NCBI GenBank assembly: GCA_023653785.1
Contig: JAMKCH010049163.1
Coordinates: 1-64,000 of the forward strand
Direction of reading: 5' to 3'
DNA from: Ophioderma brevispina
Taxonomy: Eukaryota; Echinodermata; Ophiuroidea; Amphilepidida; Ophiodermatidae
Length of the DNA: 64,000 bases
The position numbers and the translations under genes are program-made. The notes beneath the pieces were generated by a model. It was not told the origin of the DNA. It saw only the letters and a program-made list of their open reading frames with translations, and searched no databases. Of the stretch, positions 13,087 to 24,744 are shown piece after piece (position 1 is the first letter of the stretch; the number at the start of each line of letters is the position of its first letter).

Positions 13087-13863
13087 GTAATTGCACAGCG
13101 CTCTGTATACTAGCTGCTACAGACCCTACTAGTACCCGGTAGTTATGATGCGCTTGGTTTATCAGGGTTCCACGGACCTCAACAGCGGGAGATACTCTTC
13201 ACGAAGCAGTTCTACAGCAAGGTTTGTCCATGCCATCTCAGCTCAGTGTCCTAGCAGCAACCCTACAAGGTGCAACTTCGCCAGGGACAGCCTTGCACCA
13301 ATGTCAACGTCGTCTTTGAAGCCTCGCTAGACACATCCGGTACACCTCAGTACATGTTCTTCATGGGCAGATGTCAGGAAGCCAGTCGCTGTGTTTTCTT
13401 GCCTAGAACCTTCCTCTCGTTTCTGCACGTCTCTTGTTTGTCGGCGCGCATCTTCTCCTCCGTCGGCTGCTGCGTCACCTTCCCCACTCTCTCGTCAACT
13501 GCAGCCTTCGACACGCAACGCCTCTGGAAACATCTCTTCCTGTCTCCCAACATCTATCCTTCTCTTCTTCCGGTTTATCCTTACAGCTTCAAAACAGCCC
13601 TTTCACACCACTGTCGAGCAGCTATCATCGGCAGAGATTGCCTCCCTTGCAGTGCTACACTCTGGTACCATCAACCAAATGATTGAGGCAGCTTGGATGC
13701 AAGTACTCGAGTCCTTCGGTGGAGAAAACGAAAGAAGGCGGGAAACCTACGGGTTTCATCTGACTTCTAGTTTCCGGTGATCATTGCTACACACTTACTT
13801 TACAAACTTAATTTACATTATGTACAAAATGCTAATTCAATCTATCGGTAGCGCGGTGGTCGG

Positions 13864-14380
13864 CGACGGTTGCGCTTAGGATTTCGCCGGCCTCTTGGTG
13901 TCGATTCTTGTCTCTCAGGCTCCACGGCCGCGTTTTCCACCGACTCTTGTTCCACTCCTAGAGTATCTTTCCGCGCTTCTGGTACTTCTGTCACAGGACG
14001 GGGCTGGTCGCCTCCTGGAGGATTTCTGCCATTGGGATTTCATTTTCTACCTCCTGCTCTAGCCGGACTCTGGTAGTGGACCTGGGTCCCACCTTTGAAG
14101 GGTAGGCCCCGCGTATGGCTTCAGACGGTCATAGTGACGACCTTAGCTTAGGTACGTGCCCCGATGAATTCGGAAGACTTTACAGACTGAAGTGCTTATG
14201 CATGATGAGGATGGACCTTCCCACTGACACTGAAGCTTAGGCGAGAGTCCTACTTTCTTCGTTGGGTTGTATAGCCACACACAAGTAGCCGTGCTTCAGT
14301 TACGCTGCTAGCCCTACAATCGTAGGTCTCTTGGCGGCGTTGGCCGATTCTACGCCCAATTTCCGTCGGGCGCGATCATG
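13864..14380 (-). pseudogene. Gypsy pol C-terminal tail (HYDRLKPYAG block)
   Basis: The end of pol after the integrase core carries the conserved VVHYDRLKPY-type block at about 14111-14140, followed by a Pro/Arg-rich tail. The block closes integrase C-terminal domains in Gypsy elements. About 300 bp of it is duplicated at 18365-18660, inside the gag region of the same element. Confidence 0.7.
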
Positions 14381-14388
14381 AGCAATTC

Positions 14389-15160
14389 TCATCCTGTCTC
14401 GTAGATCCTCTGCCACAGTCTGCAACTTTGTTGTTCATCAATCCCGGGGGGGGCTCCGTAATTAGATCTAGCGGAACGGCTACCTCTCTTCCCAACATCA
14501 GCTGTGGGTGCTCCCCAGTAAGACTCTGAGGAGAACACCGATAGGCCATCGTGGCAAAAATATAGTGTAGGTCCCCATCTTTTCTGGTTCTTGCTCGGTT
14601 CTGTCATCATGGCGACGATATCTAGCAATGTCCGGTTGAACCATTCGACCATGCCGTCCGACTTTGGGCGTATGCCGTGGCCGGGTCTTGTGATATGCCC
14701 AGGAGATCGCACACTTTGAAGACCTTGCTTTCGAAGTTCCTGCCCGGATCGGAGTGCAGTTCTCTGGGGGTTCCAAAACGGCAGCAGAACTCCTTTACCA
14801 GCTTGTTCGGCGATGGTTTCAGTCCCGGTGGGTATCGCATAAGCCTCCATCCATTTGGTGAAGTAGTCACCCATACCACCAGGACGTAGGCGTTCCTCGA
14901 TTCTGTTTCAGGAAGGGGCCAGCACATCGATCGCAAACTCGATCCCTCGGTGCGGAAACTCCGTACTGCTTGAGCTGTGCTTCGGTTTTTTTTTCGTTCT
15001 TGGTGCCGTCTTCTTTTTGTTGTCGCAGGTGAAGCATTTTCTATCCCAGGACCGCACATCAGCTACAGTCCCACCCAGTCGTACGCTGTTGAACTTTTCT
15101 TCAGATGTCTTTGTCACACCTAAGTGGCCAGCTTTTTTGCTTCCATGGAGCTTTTCCAAA
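14389..15160 (-). pseudogene. Gypsy integrase, frameshifted
   Basis: Starting near 15160 on the - strand there is a zinc-binding segment (GHLGVTKT..., then Cys-x-x-Cys in CFTCDNKKK), followed by the catalytic core beginning DVLGPLPET-like and YVLVV / GDYFTKWMEAYAI in neighbouring frames, then a Gypsy-style block (MVEWFNRTLLDIVAMM) near 14640-14590. These match the HHCC and DDE domains of Gypsy integrases. At least two frameshifts split the domain. Confidence 0.82.
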
Positions 15161-15639
15161 ACCAGGTCTCGGTGAGGCTTGGGGAGTACTACTTGCCAGC
15201 GAACTTCTCTTCCATGTCTAACTCCAACTCATTGCAAGACACCTTGCCGCACCTCTAACGTTCCCACTGCGCAAGTAGGTCTTGTCTTTTTCTGCCGTTG
15301 GGAGATGTCGGGCAATGTGTCTCTCCGCCTCCCTTCTCCTTAGCTTCCACACTCCGGCCCATATCATGAATCAGCAAGCTGGGACGCTTCAACGATTCTC
15401 TCGTTAGACTAGGAGCAGCCTATGGCTCTCACACAAGGAGTGCGGTAGGAGCTGAGGATTGGTTCCCGTCTTCTTCCGTCCGCACGCTGGCAGCGACGCT
15501 TGGAGAGGCCATCTGCCCCATTACCGTGGCTCCTTCCCGCACAATGAACTATTTAGAAGTCGTATTTCCTATCACTTCCATTCCATCGTTGCTAGTTTGT
15601 CTCCTGGGTCTTTGAAGTTAGTTAGCCACCGCAAAGCAC

Positions 15640-16840
15640 CGTGATCTGTGCGAATAGGATGGGGCCTACAGTAGGTAGAGGTACTGTCAGTAATACTTCA
15701 GATAGACCACCACTGCAAGCAACTTCTCTTCTGTGACCAGAGTCTCCAGTTTGGAGAGCACCTACTACTGTAAGCGATGATAGTCATCTCCATCCTGCAC
15801 CTGGGAGAGGACTCCTCCAATACCTTCATCGCTAGCATCTGTATCAAGGATGAATTGAAGTCTCTCTCCGTCCTTGGGTATGCGAGGATTGGTGCACTGG
15901 TCAGCTTATGCTTCAACTCTGGAACGCTACATCACACTGTGCATCCCACTCGAACTTCTGTCTTTTCTGTAAGTCGATGGAGTGGTCGAGCAGTGTCAGC
16001 GAAAACCACCGGATGAACTTCTGTAGTAGGAGGCCAAACCCAGAAAACTGCACCTCCTTCACTGTCCTCGGAATCGGCCACTCTTCTATGGCTCGGATCT
16101 TATCTGGGTCGGTAGGTACACCCTCGGCAGAAACGATGTTTGTCCCAAGTAGAGAACCACTAACGTCTGAAACCGGTGGCACTTCTGGGGCTTTAGCTTT
16201 CAGGCCCTGTTGACCTCAGCCTCTGAAAACTCGTCGTAGATTGGCTAGATCCTGGTTTCAACCGTCTCACCGTATACGATCACATCATCCACATTCACCA
16301 GAAGAATGTTCCCACTGCAAATCCTCTCACAACTCGTTCCATCAGTCTCTCGAACGTCGAGGAGGCGTTGCAAAGTCCCGAAGGGCATCACATCCACTCA
16401 TAGAGCCCTCTCTACCAAAACGCAGGACTTTTCTCTTGGCATCTCATAAAGCTCAAACACTGCCAGTAGCTGAAGCCAAGTCTAGCGGAGACACGTGCTC
16501 CGGACAGTGATCCAGCGAGTCGTCGATCCTCGGGATTGGGTACGCATCATTGATAGTGCAGCATTCCAACTTTCTGTAGTCGACGCAGAAACGTGGCTGC
16601 ATCTTCTTCTTCACCAGAACAAAAAGCGAGGACCGGGGCTGTCAGAGGGAGGATCAAATCCATGCTCACATCTTCTCCACTTGGTCGTCGATCTCCTCTT
16701 GCTGTCCGCGCGCGCTCTTCAGGGTCGGTGACGGATGGTCGAGTATCGCCTTGTCTCGATTTGGTGTTTCGGCCCCCAATTCGTTTGGCCCAGATCCATA
16801 TACCCGCGAAACGTCCCGGTGGTCCGTGGACTTGCATACG
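15640..16840 (-). pseudogene. Gypsy reverse transcriptase and RNase H, frameshifted
   Basis: In order on the - strand: a VLVKKKDAAT-like finger segment (about 16600-16640), a CNASSTFERLMERV-like segment (about 16330-16370), the catalytic block Asn-Val-Asp-Asp-Val (16281-16295) in place of the usual Tyr-x-Asp-Asp, a thumb/connection segment (frame 16182-15913, GVPTDPDKIRAIEEWP), and RNase H start blocks (KLTSAPILAYPRTERDF, then an Asp-x-Asp-Ala-Ser block, about 15830-15910). Several frame changes are needed. RT and RNase H domains and their order are typical of Ty3/Gypsy pol. It is not functional as read. Confidence 0.8.
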
Positions 16841-17539
16841 TTGGGTGCTGGTGCTGGCTCTAAGGTGTTCGGTGTGCTGCGTTCAATATAAATCTGCAGT
16901 AAAATGGTAAGGATGCCAGCGCGTGGTGCGGCGCCACTCTCTTCTCTACTGTTCCTCTTCCTCGACCTCGACGTTCATCTCTCCTCACCTCCGTCAAGGT
17001 TCATAAGGTAGTGCCCGCCTAATCACTTTTCTTCTTTATTTGCCAGGTTGACAATCTTACTGTATCGATTTTCATGCCGTCTGTACCAACGTGTTGGCAA
17101 GAATGAGCCCTTTATCGACGAGCTCCTTACTTTTCCCGGGCTCGAGGATTCCCCATCTACCAGCATTCCTTCTCCATGGCTTTTCCTGCAAGGAGTGCCT
17201 CGTGGCCAACGGGAATTCGTGTGGTCTGTTTAGTCACCACTCGTACTTGAAACCGCTTATTCCGTTCTCTACATCGACCTGTGTCCTATTCAACTTCAGT
17301 GTCTTTCTCTCGCAGTCCAAAATGGCTCCCGCTTCACGTAAAATAATTCCATGCCCAAAATGAGTCATCCCCAGCTCTGCCACCATTACCGATACCAACT
17401 TTTCTGCACCCACTTTATCGCAACTTAACCGTAGCAGGCCCTAGCAGTAGGTAGGGTTACCCCATTCCCTTTGCTCACCTTATCCGAGTGGGGTCAGCTT
17501 AGGGCGTTCATCGGTTGGTTCTGGTTTCAGTATATGTGG

Positions 17540-17605
17540 GCAGAGGATAGGGTATGAGTACTCCCGGTGTCTACGAGAAAGTCTACACGATGTCTGCTTA
17601 TCCAC
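17540..17605 (-). pseudogene. Gypsy aspartic protease active-site segment
   Basis: The - strand reads (L)VDTGSTHTLSS at about 17550-17585, the retroviral-type aspartic protease catalytic triad Asp-Thr-Gly followed by Ser. It sits between the gag region and the reverse transcriptase, as expected. The surrounding frame is interrupted, so only the active-site block can be assigned with confidence. Confidence 0.7.
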
Positions 17606-18364
17606 AGTACATATAAACTCTGCAGGCTCTATGCACGTAACTAGTCTTGGAGTAACTGAGGGCTCTTCCCTTTAAGCGCTGCTTGGCGCAATTTCGTCGT
17701 TGCTGAGGGTCTTCTTCGGCTGGCGGCCTGCATGAGCCATTGGTTTGGCCGCCGCCGTTTCCCGCACGACTGGACCTTCTGAATTCGTTGCGAATTGTGG
17801 GGCACGAACGTGGTATGTCCCACAACCTTGGCAAATTGACACTGTACTGGTTGGGCCTCAAGCATCCGGGTATGCCTAGTCACTCCCCTCCAGTCCTCTG
17901 CGCCTCTCTGCAGGAACGACTCGGTCACCAACGCCGCTGCACTGCCATCATCCACGGTGGTGAGCGCGATAAACTGCCTCTCTTATCTCCTTTTCACGAT
18001 GGTGTGTCGGCGAAGAGGCCTCCAACAGCAATCACCTCTTTGCCTCTCCAACAACACCCGGGTATGCCATCATGTTTGTCATGATGCTTTCACCCAATTC
18101 ATGCAGACTCTCTGGAGGTCCTCGGCGACGGTTGCGGAGCTCTGCGGCAAAATTCTGCGCCATTTCACCCGGCCCAAATCCTTCAGTTTAATCGATCATA
18201 GTTCCGCGTAGGTCAAATCTCGTCCCTTCCTCTATTTGCCAGGGACTTTGCAGCCACGCCATCCAGGCTCACTGCCAAGAAATCCACCGCCTCATGGTCG
18301 TCCCTTCACCTGTTGATCCGCACGAAACGATCGAAGTATTCAGATATCGGTGGTCAGGCGAAGG

Positions 18365-18660
18365 TTGACGCTTGGATTTCGCCGGCCTCTTGGTGTCGCT
18401 TCTTGTCTCTCAGGCTCCACGGCCGCGTTTTCCACCGACTCTTGTTCCACTCCTAGAGTATCTTTCCGCGCTTCTGGTACTTCCTGTCCACAGGACGGGG
18501 TCGCCTACTGGAGGATTTCTGCCATGGGGATTTCTACCTCTGCTTAGCCGACCTTGGTAGTGGACCTGGGTCACACCGTTGCAGGGTAGGCCAGCGTATG
18601 GCTTCAGACGGTCATAGTGCACGACCTTAGATTAGTCCGCTGCCCTCGCTGAATTCGGAG
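18365..18660 (-). repeat. Duplicate of the Gypsy pol 3' tail inside gag
   Basis: Nearly the same sequence as 13864-14170. Both contain TTTCGCCGGCCTCTTGGTGTCG, CTCAGGCTCCACGGCCGCGT, the block ending CTTCTGGTACTT, and GTATGGCTTCAGACGGTCAT. It encodes the HYDRLKPYAG block again. It could be an intra-element rearrangement or an assembly join. Confidence 0.8.
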
Positions 18661-19303
18661 ACTAAATCTGATAGGCTCACTGCAGAAATCCCAATGTGCA
18701 CGGTTAGCCCACACCTCTCGAAGTACTTCAGATACTCTTTCACGGCCTCGTCCATCATAGGAGCCGCCGGGGTGTGATGATGGTCGGCCTAAGGCACCTT
18801 GGAACTGGGTATCCGGCGTTCTCCTTCCCAGGGTACTCGTGTGCGTCCTTCTGTTTCTTCCACCTCTCACAGCAAAATGTCAAATCTCTTCATCAGCATT
18901 CATTTTCTTGCTCAGTTGCGTATTCGTCTGAAGTCAGTGTCTGCCTTCCATCCCGTTCATGCTCCTTCTGTACGTAGGCTAGGTACCAGCTGTGGAGCTC
19001 TTACCAAAGATCTCTGCGTACGCATCTACCATGGTATCGGCTGGGCACCAGCGGGTGAAATCATGTCATGCGCAATCTTCTGGATTCCCTTTGCGTTACC
19101 CCTGATTCCTCAGGGCCTTATGGCCCTTCTCATTGTCACTGGCATCAACATGACATCTGGTAGTGATGGTGGTGGGTTGAGCACCAGGTTGCCCTTTTAC
19201 TTCCAAACTTCGCCACATCTGATCGGAGCTGCTTGGTTTACGGTTGTTGGATCGGGGGTCGAAGTGTAGAATTGAGTCGGAGTGCACGTTGGCGACGGTA
19301 GAG

Positions 19304-20020
19304 ATGGTTCACGGCTTCTCCAGCAGACTGCGAGTTCCGTGTTCCCGTCCTCTACACGAATCGCATTACTATCTTCTTTCCATGCCATCTTGTTGCCTCT
19401 CATTTCACGGTCGAGCTCGTCTCTCCAGTCATCCTCTGCACCCCTTTTTTCCTTTCAGGGACTGCTCGGCGCTGGTTTGGGGTGGGATCAGGGGGCGGAA
19501 AGTGGGGGGTAGGTCGGAGAGTAGGTAGGGACATCGTGGCAAGGCAGGAGGTTTCACGGCCTTCTCTCCAGAGGACTGGGAGTTCCGTGTTTCACTTCCC
19601 TAAAACGCCTCACCTTACCACACCCCCGCTTTCCACGTCACCGTGGTGCCTCTCAATTCTAGGAGCGTGCTTCTTATCTCCAATCTTCTCCTTCTGTAGC
19701 TCAAAAGCACGGCAATGATGGTGTTGGTAGGATAGGGGGCTTTTGAATGGTAGAGTTGGAGTAGGTAGTGACAGCGTTGGCAAGCAGGGTTTAGTTCACA
19801 GCTTTCTCTCCAGCGGACTGGGAGTTCCGTGTCCCCCTTCCTTAAACGCCTCGCATACCATCTTCTTTCTCATATACTCATCTGCTATACCTGACTTCCC
19901 CGGGTTAGGTAATAACCGGCCAGCATCCTTTCCCCAAAGTACATGTCTTGTCTTTAAGTCGGCTCATCGGCCCTGCCCTCTTGGTCTTCTCCTCCTTAGT
20001 TGAGCAACCTTCTTTGCTTG
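19304..20020 (-). repeat. Three imperfect ~250-bp tandem copies in gag
   Basis: The block TCTCCAGCGGACTGGGAGTTCCGTGT followed by CCTTCCTTAAACGCCTC recurs at about 19318, 19562 and 19811, with intervening CT-rich and GGTAGG-rich parts also similar. The spacing is about 245-250 bp. It is specific to this region of the element. Confidence 0.7.
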
Positions 20021-20180
20021 TCTTTGGTTGTCACCTCGGAATCAGAGGCCAGGCTCATCTCCTTGTAGTACTCGGCATCCTCTGCAATCTCCCAGCGTCT
20101 ACAATGCGCAGCTGAATTAGCTCACCCACCACATCTTCATCAAGGTCTGCATCGGTAGAGTCCGCCATCTTGCTTTACGA

Positions 20181-20197
20181 TCCCACTTCTGACACCA
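20181..20197 (-). promoter_or_regulatory. Gypsy primer-binding site, tRNA-Leu type
   Basis: On the - strand the sequence three bases after the LTR end is TGGTGTCAGAAGTGGGA. It begins with TGG, the complement of a tRNA CCA tail, and continues with a Leu-tRNA-like 3' acceptor sequence common in metazoan Gypsy elements. Its position between the LTR and the first gag ATG (20168) fixes the element's orientation. Confidence 0.75.
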
Positions 20198-20200
20198 ATG

Positions 20201-22034
20201 TGTAGCGGTATGAACGTAGGGGTTGATCTTCTCTGACACCAGTAGGGCGGCTGCGCCCACTTTACACACGCAGCGCATGCGACGATACTTCTGTATCTAT
20301 AAAGATAAAAGTACACAAACGAAATGTTATTACTAAAACCCCCGTTGTCAGGCGAGCGGTCAGAGTCTAACTTATGTTATAAAGGGGCCTGGGTTCCCTC
20401 CCCAGCAACCACCCCCACACCCCCAACCCCTCCCCCAACCACCCGCACCCCCGACCCCCCTCCCAACAACCCGCAACACCCCACCCCCTCCCCAACACCT
20501 GCAACAACCACCACCCCCTCCCCAACACCTGCAAAACCCCAACCCTCCCCAACAGCCTACTTATCACCCCCTGATGCAGCAGTTACTGTTCTGTTTATCC
20601 CAACTCCTAATCCATCCTGATCATCACGGTCTTTTGAAAGTTTCTTACTGTCACGAGCACAATTTACTACTTTTTCCCCAACTCACCATAAAGATACTAT
20701 ACTCAATGTTCAAACTAAATTGCTCCTATCTTCTCCTACAGTATCCTGTAATACGACAATCTTCTCTAGGCTTTTAAAATAAAATTCTTATTCTTCTAAA
20801 GATTCTCCTGTCCTTCTGTTAACGGTTCTTCGTTCTGCCTGTCACATCTTTTATCTTAAACAGTGTATAAATCTTCTATCTTGAACATTCTTCTTACGAG
20901 CGCGTAGTGTTCCACTAACAACTCAACTTCAACTGCCACGAGGAATAATTGTGGCAAGTAGTTTTTATACAAGGCCTAGGATCCGACGGAATCAGCTAGG
21001 AGCATGCGAGAGTGGTTTTCCAACCAATCAGGGGATCGAAACATCCGGCGAAATCCAACCAATCTCAAAGTTTCCCTATGCACAAGCGCGTGATAGGAAT
21101 GCTGCGCGGAATACCCACCCGGCCAATGCAGCGCCAGAGCTAACAAGTCCCCGAGACTCATTTACATATAATTTACATGCTGCTTCCAGATTGCCCAAAA
21201 CCAGCACCCCCATTGGTCAACAGCTCCGGATGGAAATTCCCCCCTCCTCCCGGACTCGTACTCTTGATTATTTTCACTCATAACTCTGACCTGTTTTCTA
21301 CTACCTTTTATTACAAATTAATCCTCAAATATTACTTCCATCCATGTATTACATAATATCTACGCCTATATTCCCGTCCGTTACCTGATCCACTATATTT
21401 AATATTTTTCATGAAAGTTTCCGACGGCGAAATGACTAGCGGCTGCCACCAAAACAAAGAGAGCCGTTCATGTACAAATGAATGGGAAAATCGTATTTTT
21501 TACGATTTCATGAAAACTGACGGCCTACAAAGAAAAATCGGCTCTCGTAGGACACTAGATTTACCAGGCGCATCTACATATAGAAACTTGAGCTCTAATT
21601 TTGGTCCAGAAAAGCCAGGAAAGGGGGCCCAAATCACCAAATCTACTTAATCCTAAGCCTGGATTGCTGACTTACGCCCTTGAACGGTCTGCTCATGATG
21701 CCACACCACCGCCGTGATTTAAATAGACTTCCGGTCACTTGCACTTTATTCACAACAGTGCGGGATTTCACCCGCGCATAGGGAGTTTTTGCAACTACAG
21801 GGATGATGCACAACGCAAAACTTAACCAAAACACGGGCCTAATGGTGGAGTTCCGTTAACATTAATTTAAATTTTAGCTCTACGTCTCTCGAAACCTTGG
21901 CTAGGCTATGATACTGACATTTAACTTCACATCCAGTTTCCCCTAATATCAACACACAAATATAATATTTCACCATATTATTTTCAAAGATGGCCTTGTC
22001 TACCTAAATTGGCATTAATCTAAATCCTTATACA
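20201..22034 (-). repeat. 5' LTR of the Gypsy element (right copy)
   Basis: About 1.83 kb, bounded by TGTAGCGG at 20201 and TTATACA at 22034 on the + strand. It is directly followed on the element's strand by the primer site. It aligns with 4848-5411 and 10543-11921 across most of its length, for example the shared stretches GTTGTCAGGCGAG, TGATCATCAC, TCACGAGCACAAT and GAGCTCTAATT. A C-rich tract at 20395-20565 replaces unrelated sequence found in the left copy. The copies differ by many single-base indels as well as substitutions. Confidence 0.8.
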
Positions 22035-22764
22035 AATGATACGGGCCCGTACTTTCTGAATTTCATAACCTCATAACAACATGACTACTGGGGCCTCAGT
22101 TTTTGAATGTACACAAGCTTGCACATACGGCAGTGTACACTGTTTACATTTTACACTAGCAAGAAGGGCTAGGCATCCTGCTCGTTTATGGTCTGTTACC
22201 ATATTAACCTACGTACATAACAATCTAATTACATATGCATCTAAGGTTGGTACCCTTGCTGGCTCCCAAATACACACACATAGCACATTACCTAAATTCC
22301 ATTTTAATAAGGTAGGGGAATACCGTGGCAGACAACATGATGGTCGCCAGGACTGGGGAAAATAGGTGAGATTGCAAACTTACCCGTATTGCTACACATT
22401 TTACTTTTATTATCCAATTAATATAGTGCTTCAATTTTCACAAATTATTGTGGAAATTATAGTCAAAAGCTATTTTAAACTTTTTGAGATCTGAGTTTTT
22501 TTTATTGAAAAATTTATTTGTTTGTTTGTTTGTTTGTACATAAAATACTAATTAAATATTATAGAGATTTCAGTTTGCAAAGTTCATTTTTTGATCATAA
22601 CTTTTTGAATGGAAGCTCCGATTGTCGTCAACAAAGCAATAGAAAGGTAATTTTTCCTGATTTTCAATTTTGGTAGATTTTAGTTTTAGCCCTCTGAAGG
22701 GTAATTCCACCTTATATACTCCCAAAAAATCGAAACAGCACTCTCCTGTTTGCAAATCCTCTTT
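22035..22764. other. Unassigned AT-rich sequence with a (TTTG)n microsatellite
   Basis: Contains TTTGTTTGTTTGTTTGTTTG at about 22518-22536. No supported gene. Confidence 0.5.
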
Positions 22765-23720
22765 TTGTCTCGCCTGAACCTTTTTTCAAGCAGACTTAGT
22801 AATCACTTTTTCTGTCTGTCTGTCTGTCTGTCTGTCCTGTCCGTTGCCGTCTGTCTGTCGTCTTCCTGTCTGTTCTTTCGTCTGTTCATTCTGTCTGTCT
22901 GCCTGCACACGTCCAGGTCACCTGCTTGTGTAACGATTTTAGGCTGGAGTTTCCTAGGGCACGATGGTGTAACTTTGTAGAAGGAAGCGGTCCATGAGTT
23001 CTCGACTGATAGATTTTGGGGGCGTAAAGATCTAATTGATATCGAATTGCAAATTTATCAAAATTTTCCGCCCACAAGAGTCCTTGTGTACAAGTTTTCA
23101 GATTCCGTAATGCATATAATGAATTAACTTTTGGAAGGGGAGCGGGCGGAGAGTTTTCTCGAACTGGATTAGATTTTGGTCATATTCAGGCAAATTAAGT
23201 ATGATGCAAATTAGCACATTACTATGCAAAAATCACGTAATTGCTAAATTTTTAAACGGTACATCGGATACACCAAATTCCTTCACTGCATGAAGCCTAT
23301 CATGGTGGGCATCTTTTTTGCAATTTGGGGAAAGTGTGTGATATATGCGGCTTCGTATGCAAATGAGCTAATTAATATGTTAATTACTGTATCTCCTGAA
23401 GCAGTACATCGGATATGAGGAAAATTCCTCGGCTACACATGAAAGAATACTCTGCCAGCATCTTTTGTGTGGAATCTCTGGGTCAAAGTGCATTTTGGGC
23501 ATAAATATGCTAATTAGTGGTCTAATTTGCATAATTAAGAAAAAAAAGCTTGTGTACAAGTTTATCTATTCGTCCGTAAGGCGTAAATGATGTAACTTGG
23601 TGGAAAAGCGGGCTGAAAGTTCTCCAGCAGATTAGATTTTGCAGGGTGTTGGGGAGTTTGCGGGATGTTGGGAGGGTGTGGGGTGTTGCGGGGTAGTTGA
23701 GGAGGGGGTGTGGTGTATCT
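22765..23720 (+). repeat. Repeat family C, copy 1 (truncated)
   Basis: Has a CTGT/CTGTCTGT-rich start (22802-22900), then GAGCGGGCxGAGAGTTxTCTCGA, GATTAGATTTTGG, ATGCAAATGAGCTAATTAATATG and CTGAAxCxGTACATCGGATA, in the same order as 41620-43070 and 59603-60710. It ends in a short G-rich block (23640-23715) like those in the other copies. Confidence 0.75.
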
Positions 23721-24664
23721 CTTGCACACTTGCTTTCTTCGGGAACACTCTGTACTTGTACAGTTGGCAATCTGGTGTGTCTGCTCTTTGGTCTTTTAAC
23801 GCTATACACGAAAGCAGGGCGATACTTGGTGGTTTGGAACCGCCTTGGTTATATCAGATTTCCAAGTTTATCGTAAATGGGCCGGAGTTACGCCTGTTAC
23901 TTCCAAAACCTTCTGAATCTGATTTAACAATATTTGCCTCCAAATAACCATAAAAGCCTTTGCATATTCCCATTCTTTCCATAAACTTACAATAAAACCA
24001 GAATCAAAGCAATGGGGTCTGTAACGAAGCGGAGATCAGAAGAATCTTTATCTGGTTTTGGCGAGGAGTCAAGCACAATCCATCTTCCAACGCCCCGTAC
24101 AGATCACCTCTATTGGCCCCATCAATAATGAAAAAAATAAAAAGCACCAATTTTCTTTTCTTCTATCTTTTCCCTACTCTCCTTCCCCTTCTCTTTCTCC
24201 TCTTCTTTCCCCTTCTTTTTTTCCTCTTCCCATCCCCATTTTTTCGCTTCTTCCACCCCCTCCCCCCCAAAAAAGAGAGATTTCACTCAACCTCACCAAT
24301 AACCCAATAACTTCAAATTGGTAGTGTGTAGACCTGTAACATCACCAAATATGTTGGTATTGTATGCACCTACATGTAATTTGCATTTTGTAAGCAAATG
24401 AAGGATAAATACAGTAATTTACATTCAGATTTTAACTGAGTACATGTCTCCTTAAAATACGCTGAGTAATATTGAAACCTGGTAAAGAATTAACAAGAAA
24501 GATTTCATAAAGGTTGCAAAATTCGGCAACCGTGGGGTTAGGGTTAAACTGACCCTGACCCCAGCCGTATTAACTTAGCATTCCGCGCTGATGTGCTCCG
24601 CTGCTAACGAAAAGTTACACACCCAATTTTTTTTATTTTACACACTCAATTCACCAAATTCTGC
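23721..24664. other. Unassigned sequence with a CT-rich low-complexity tract
   Basis: CT-rich tract at about 24155-24270 (TTCCCCTTCTCTTTCTCCTC type). No supported gene. Confidence 0.5.
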
Positions 24665-24744
24665 CTAAGTCCTTTACCTTACATTACCTTTGACCTTGGC
24701 ATGTGACTTTTGACCTCATCAACAAGGATCCTGTGTTGCACCTA

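Larger units (their letters stand above)
17600..20168 (-). pseudogene. Gypsy gag region, broken
   Basis: The reading starts at ATG 20168 (- strand), 13 bases past the primer site, with an acidic start (MADSTDADLDEDVV). No single frame stays open for more than about 100 codons. The region contains three imperfect copies of a roughly 250-bp unit (19304-20020) and a copy of the pol 3' end (18365-18660). A frame at about 18660-18760 reads DEAVKEYLKYFERCG, a plausible helical capsid segment. No zinc knuckle was confidently seen before the protease. Assignment as gag rests on position and order. Confidence 0.6.
4848..22034 (-). mobile_element. Gypsy-type LTR retrotransposon, nearly complete, with nested insertion
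   Basis: The element runs right to left: 5'LTR 20201-22034, primer site, gag, protease, RT, RNase H, integrase, a downstream ORF region, and 3'LTR 4848-5411 plus 10543-11921. LTR ends are TGTAG...TACA. The flanks read AATGCTA (4841-4847) and AATGATA (22035-22041), a 6/7 match consistent with a target-site duplication. The protease-RT-RNaseH-integrase order places it in Gypsy (Ty3) elements. All ORFs are broken by frameshifts, so it is not autonomous as read. About 5.1 kb of foreign sequence interrupts the 3'LTR. Without that insertion the element is about 12 kb, long for the family because of internal duplications. Confidence 0.85.

Noticed and set aside
13270..13780. Overlapping + strand ORFs of 138 and 129 codons
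   Set aside because: Antisense to the Gypsy 3' region. Two overlapping frames with serine/leucine-rich content are typical of shadows.
18799..19269. 156-codon ORF on the + strand
   Set aside because: Lies antisense to the Gypsy gag region, has no recognisable domain, and the neighbouring + strand ORFs show the same shadow pattern.
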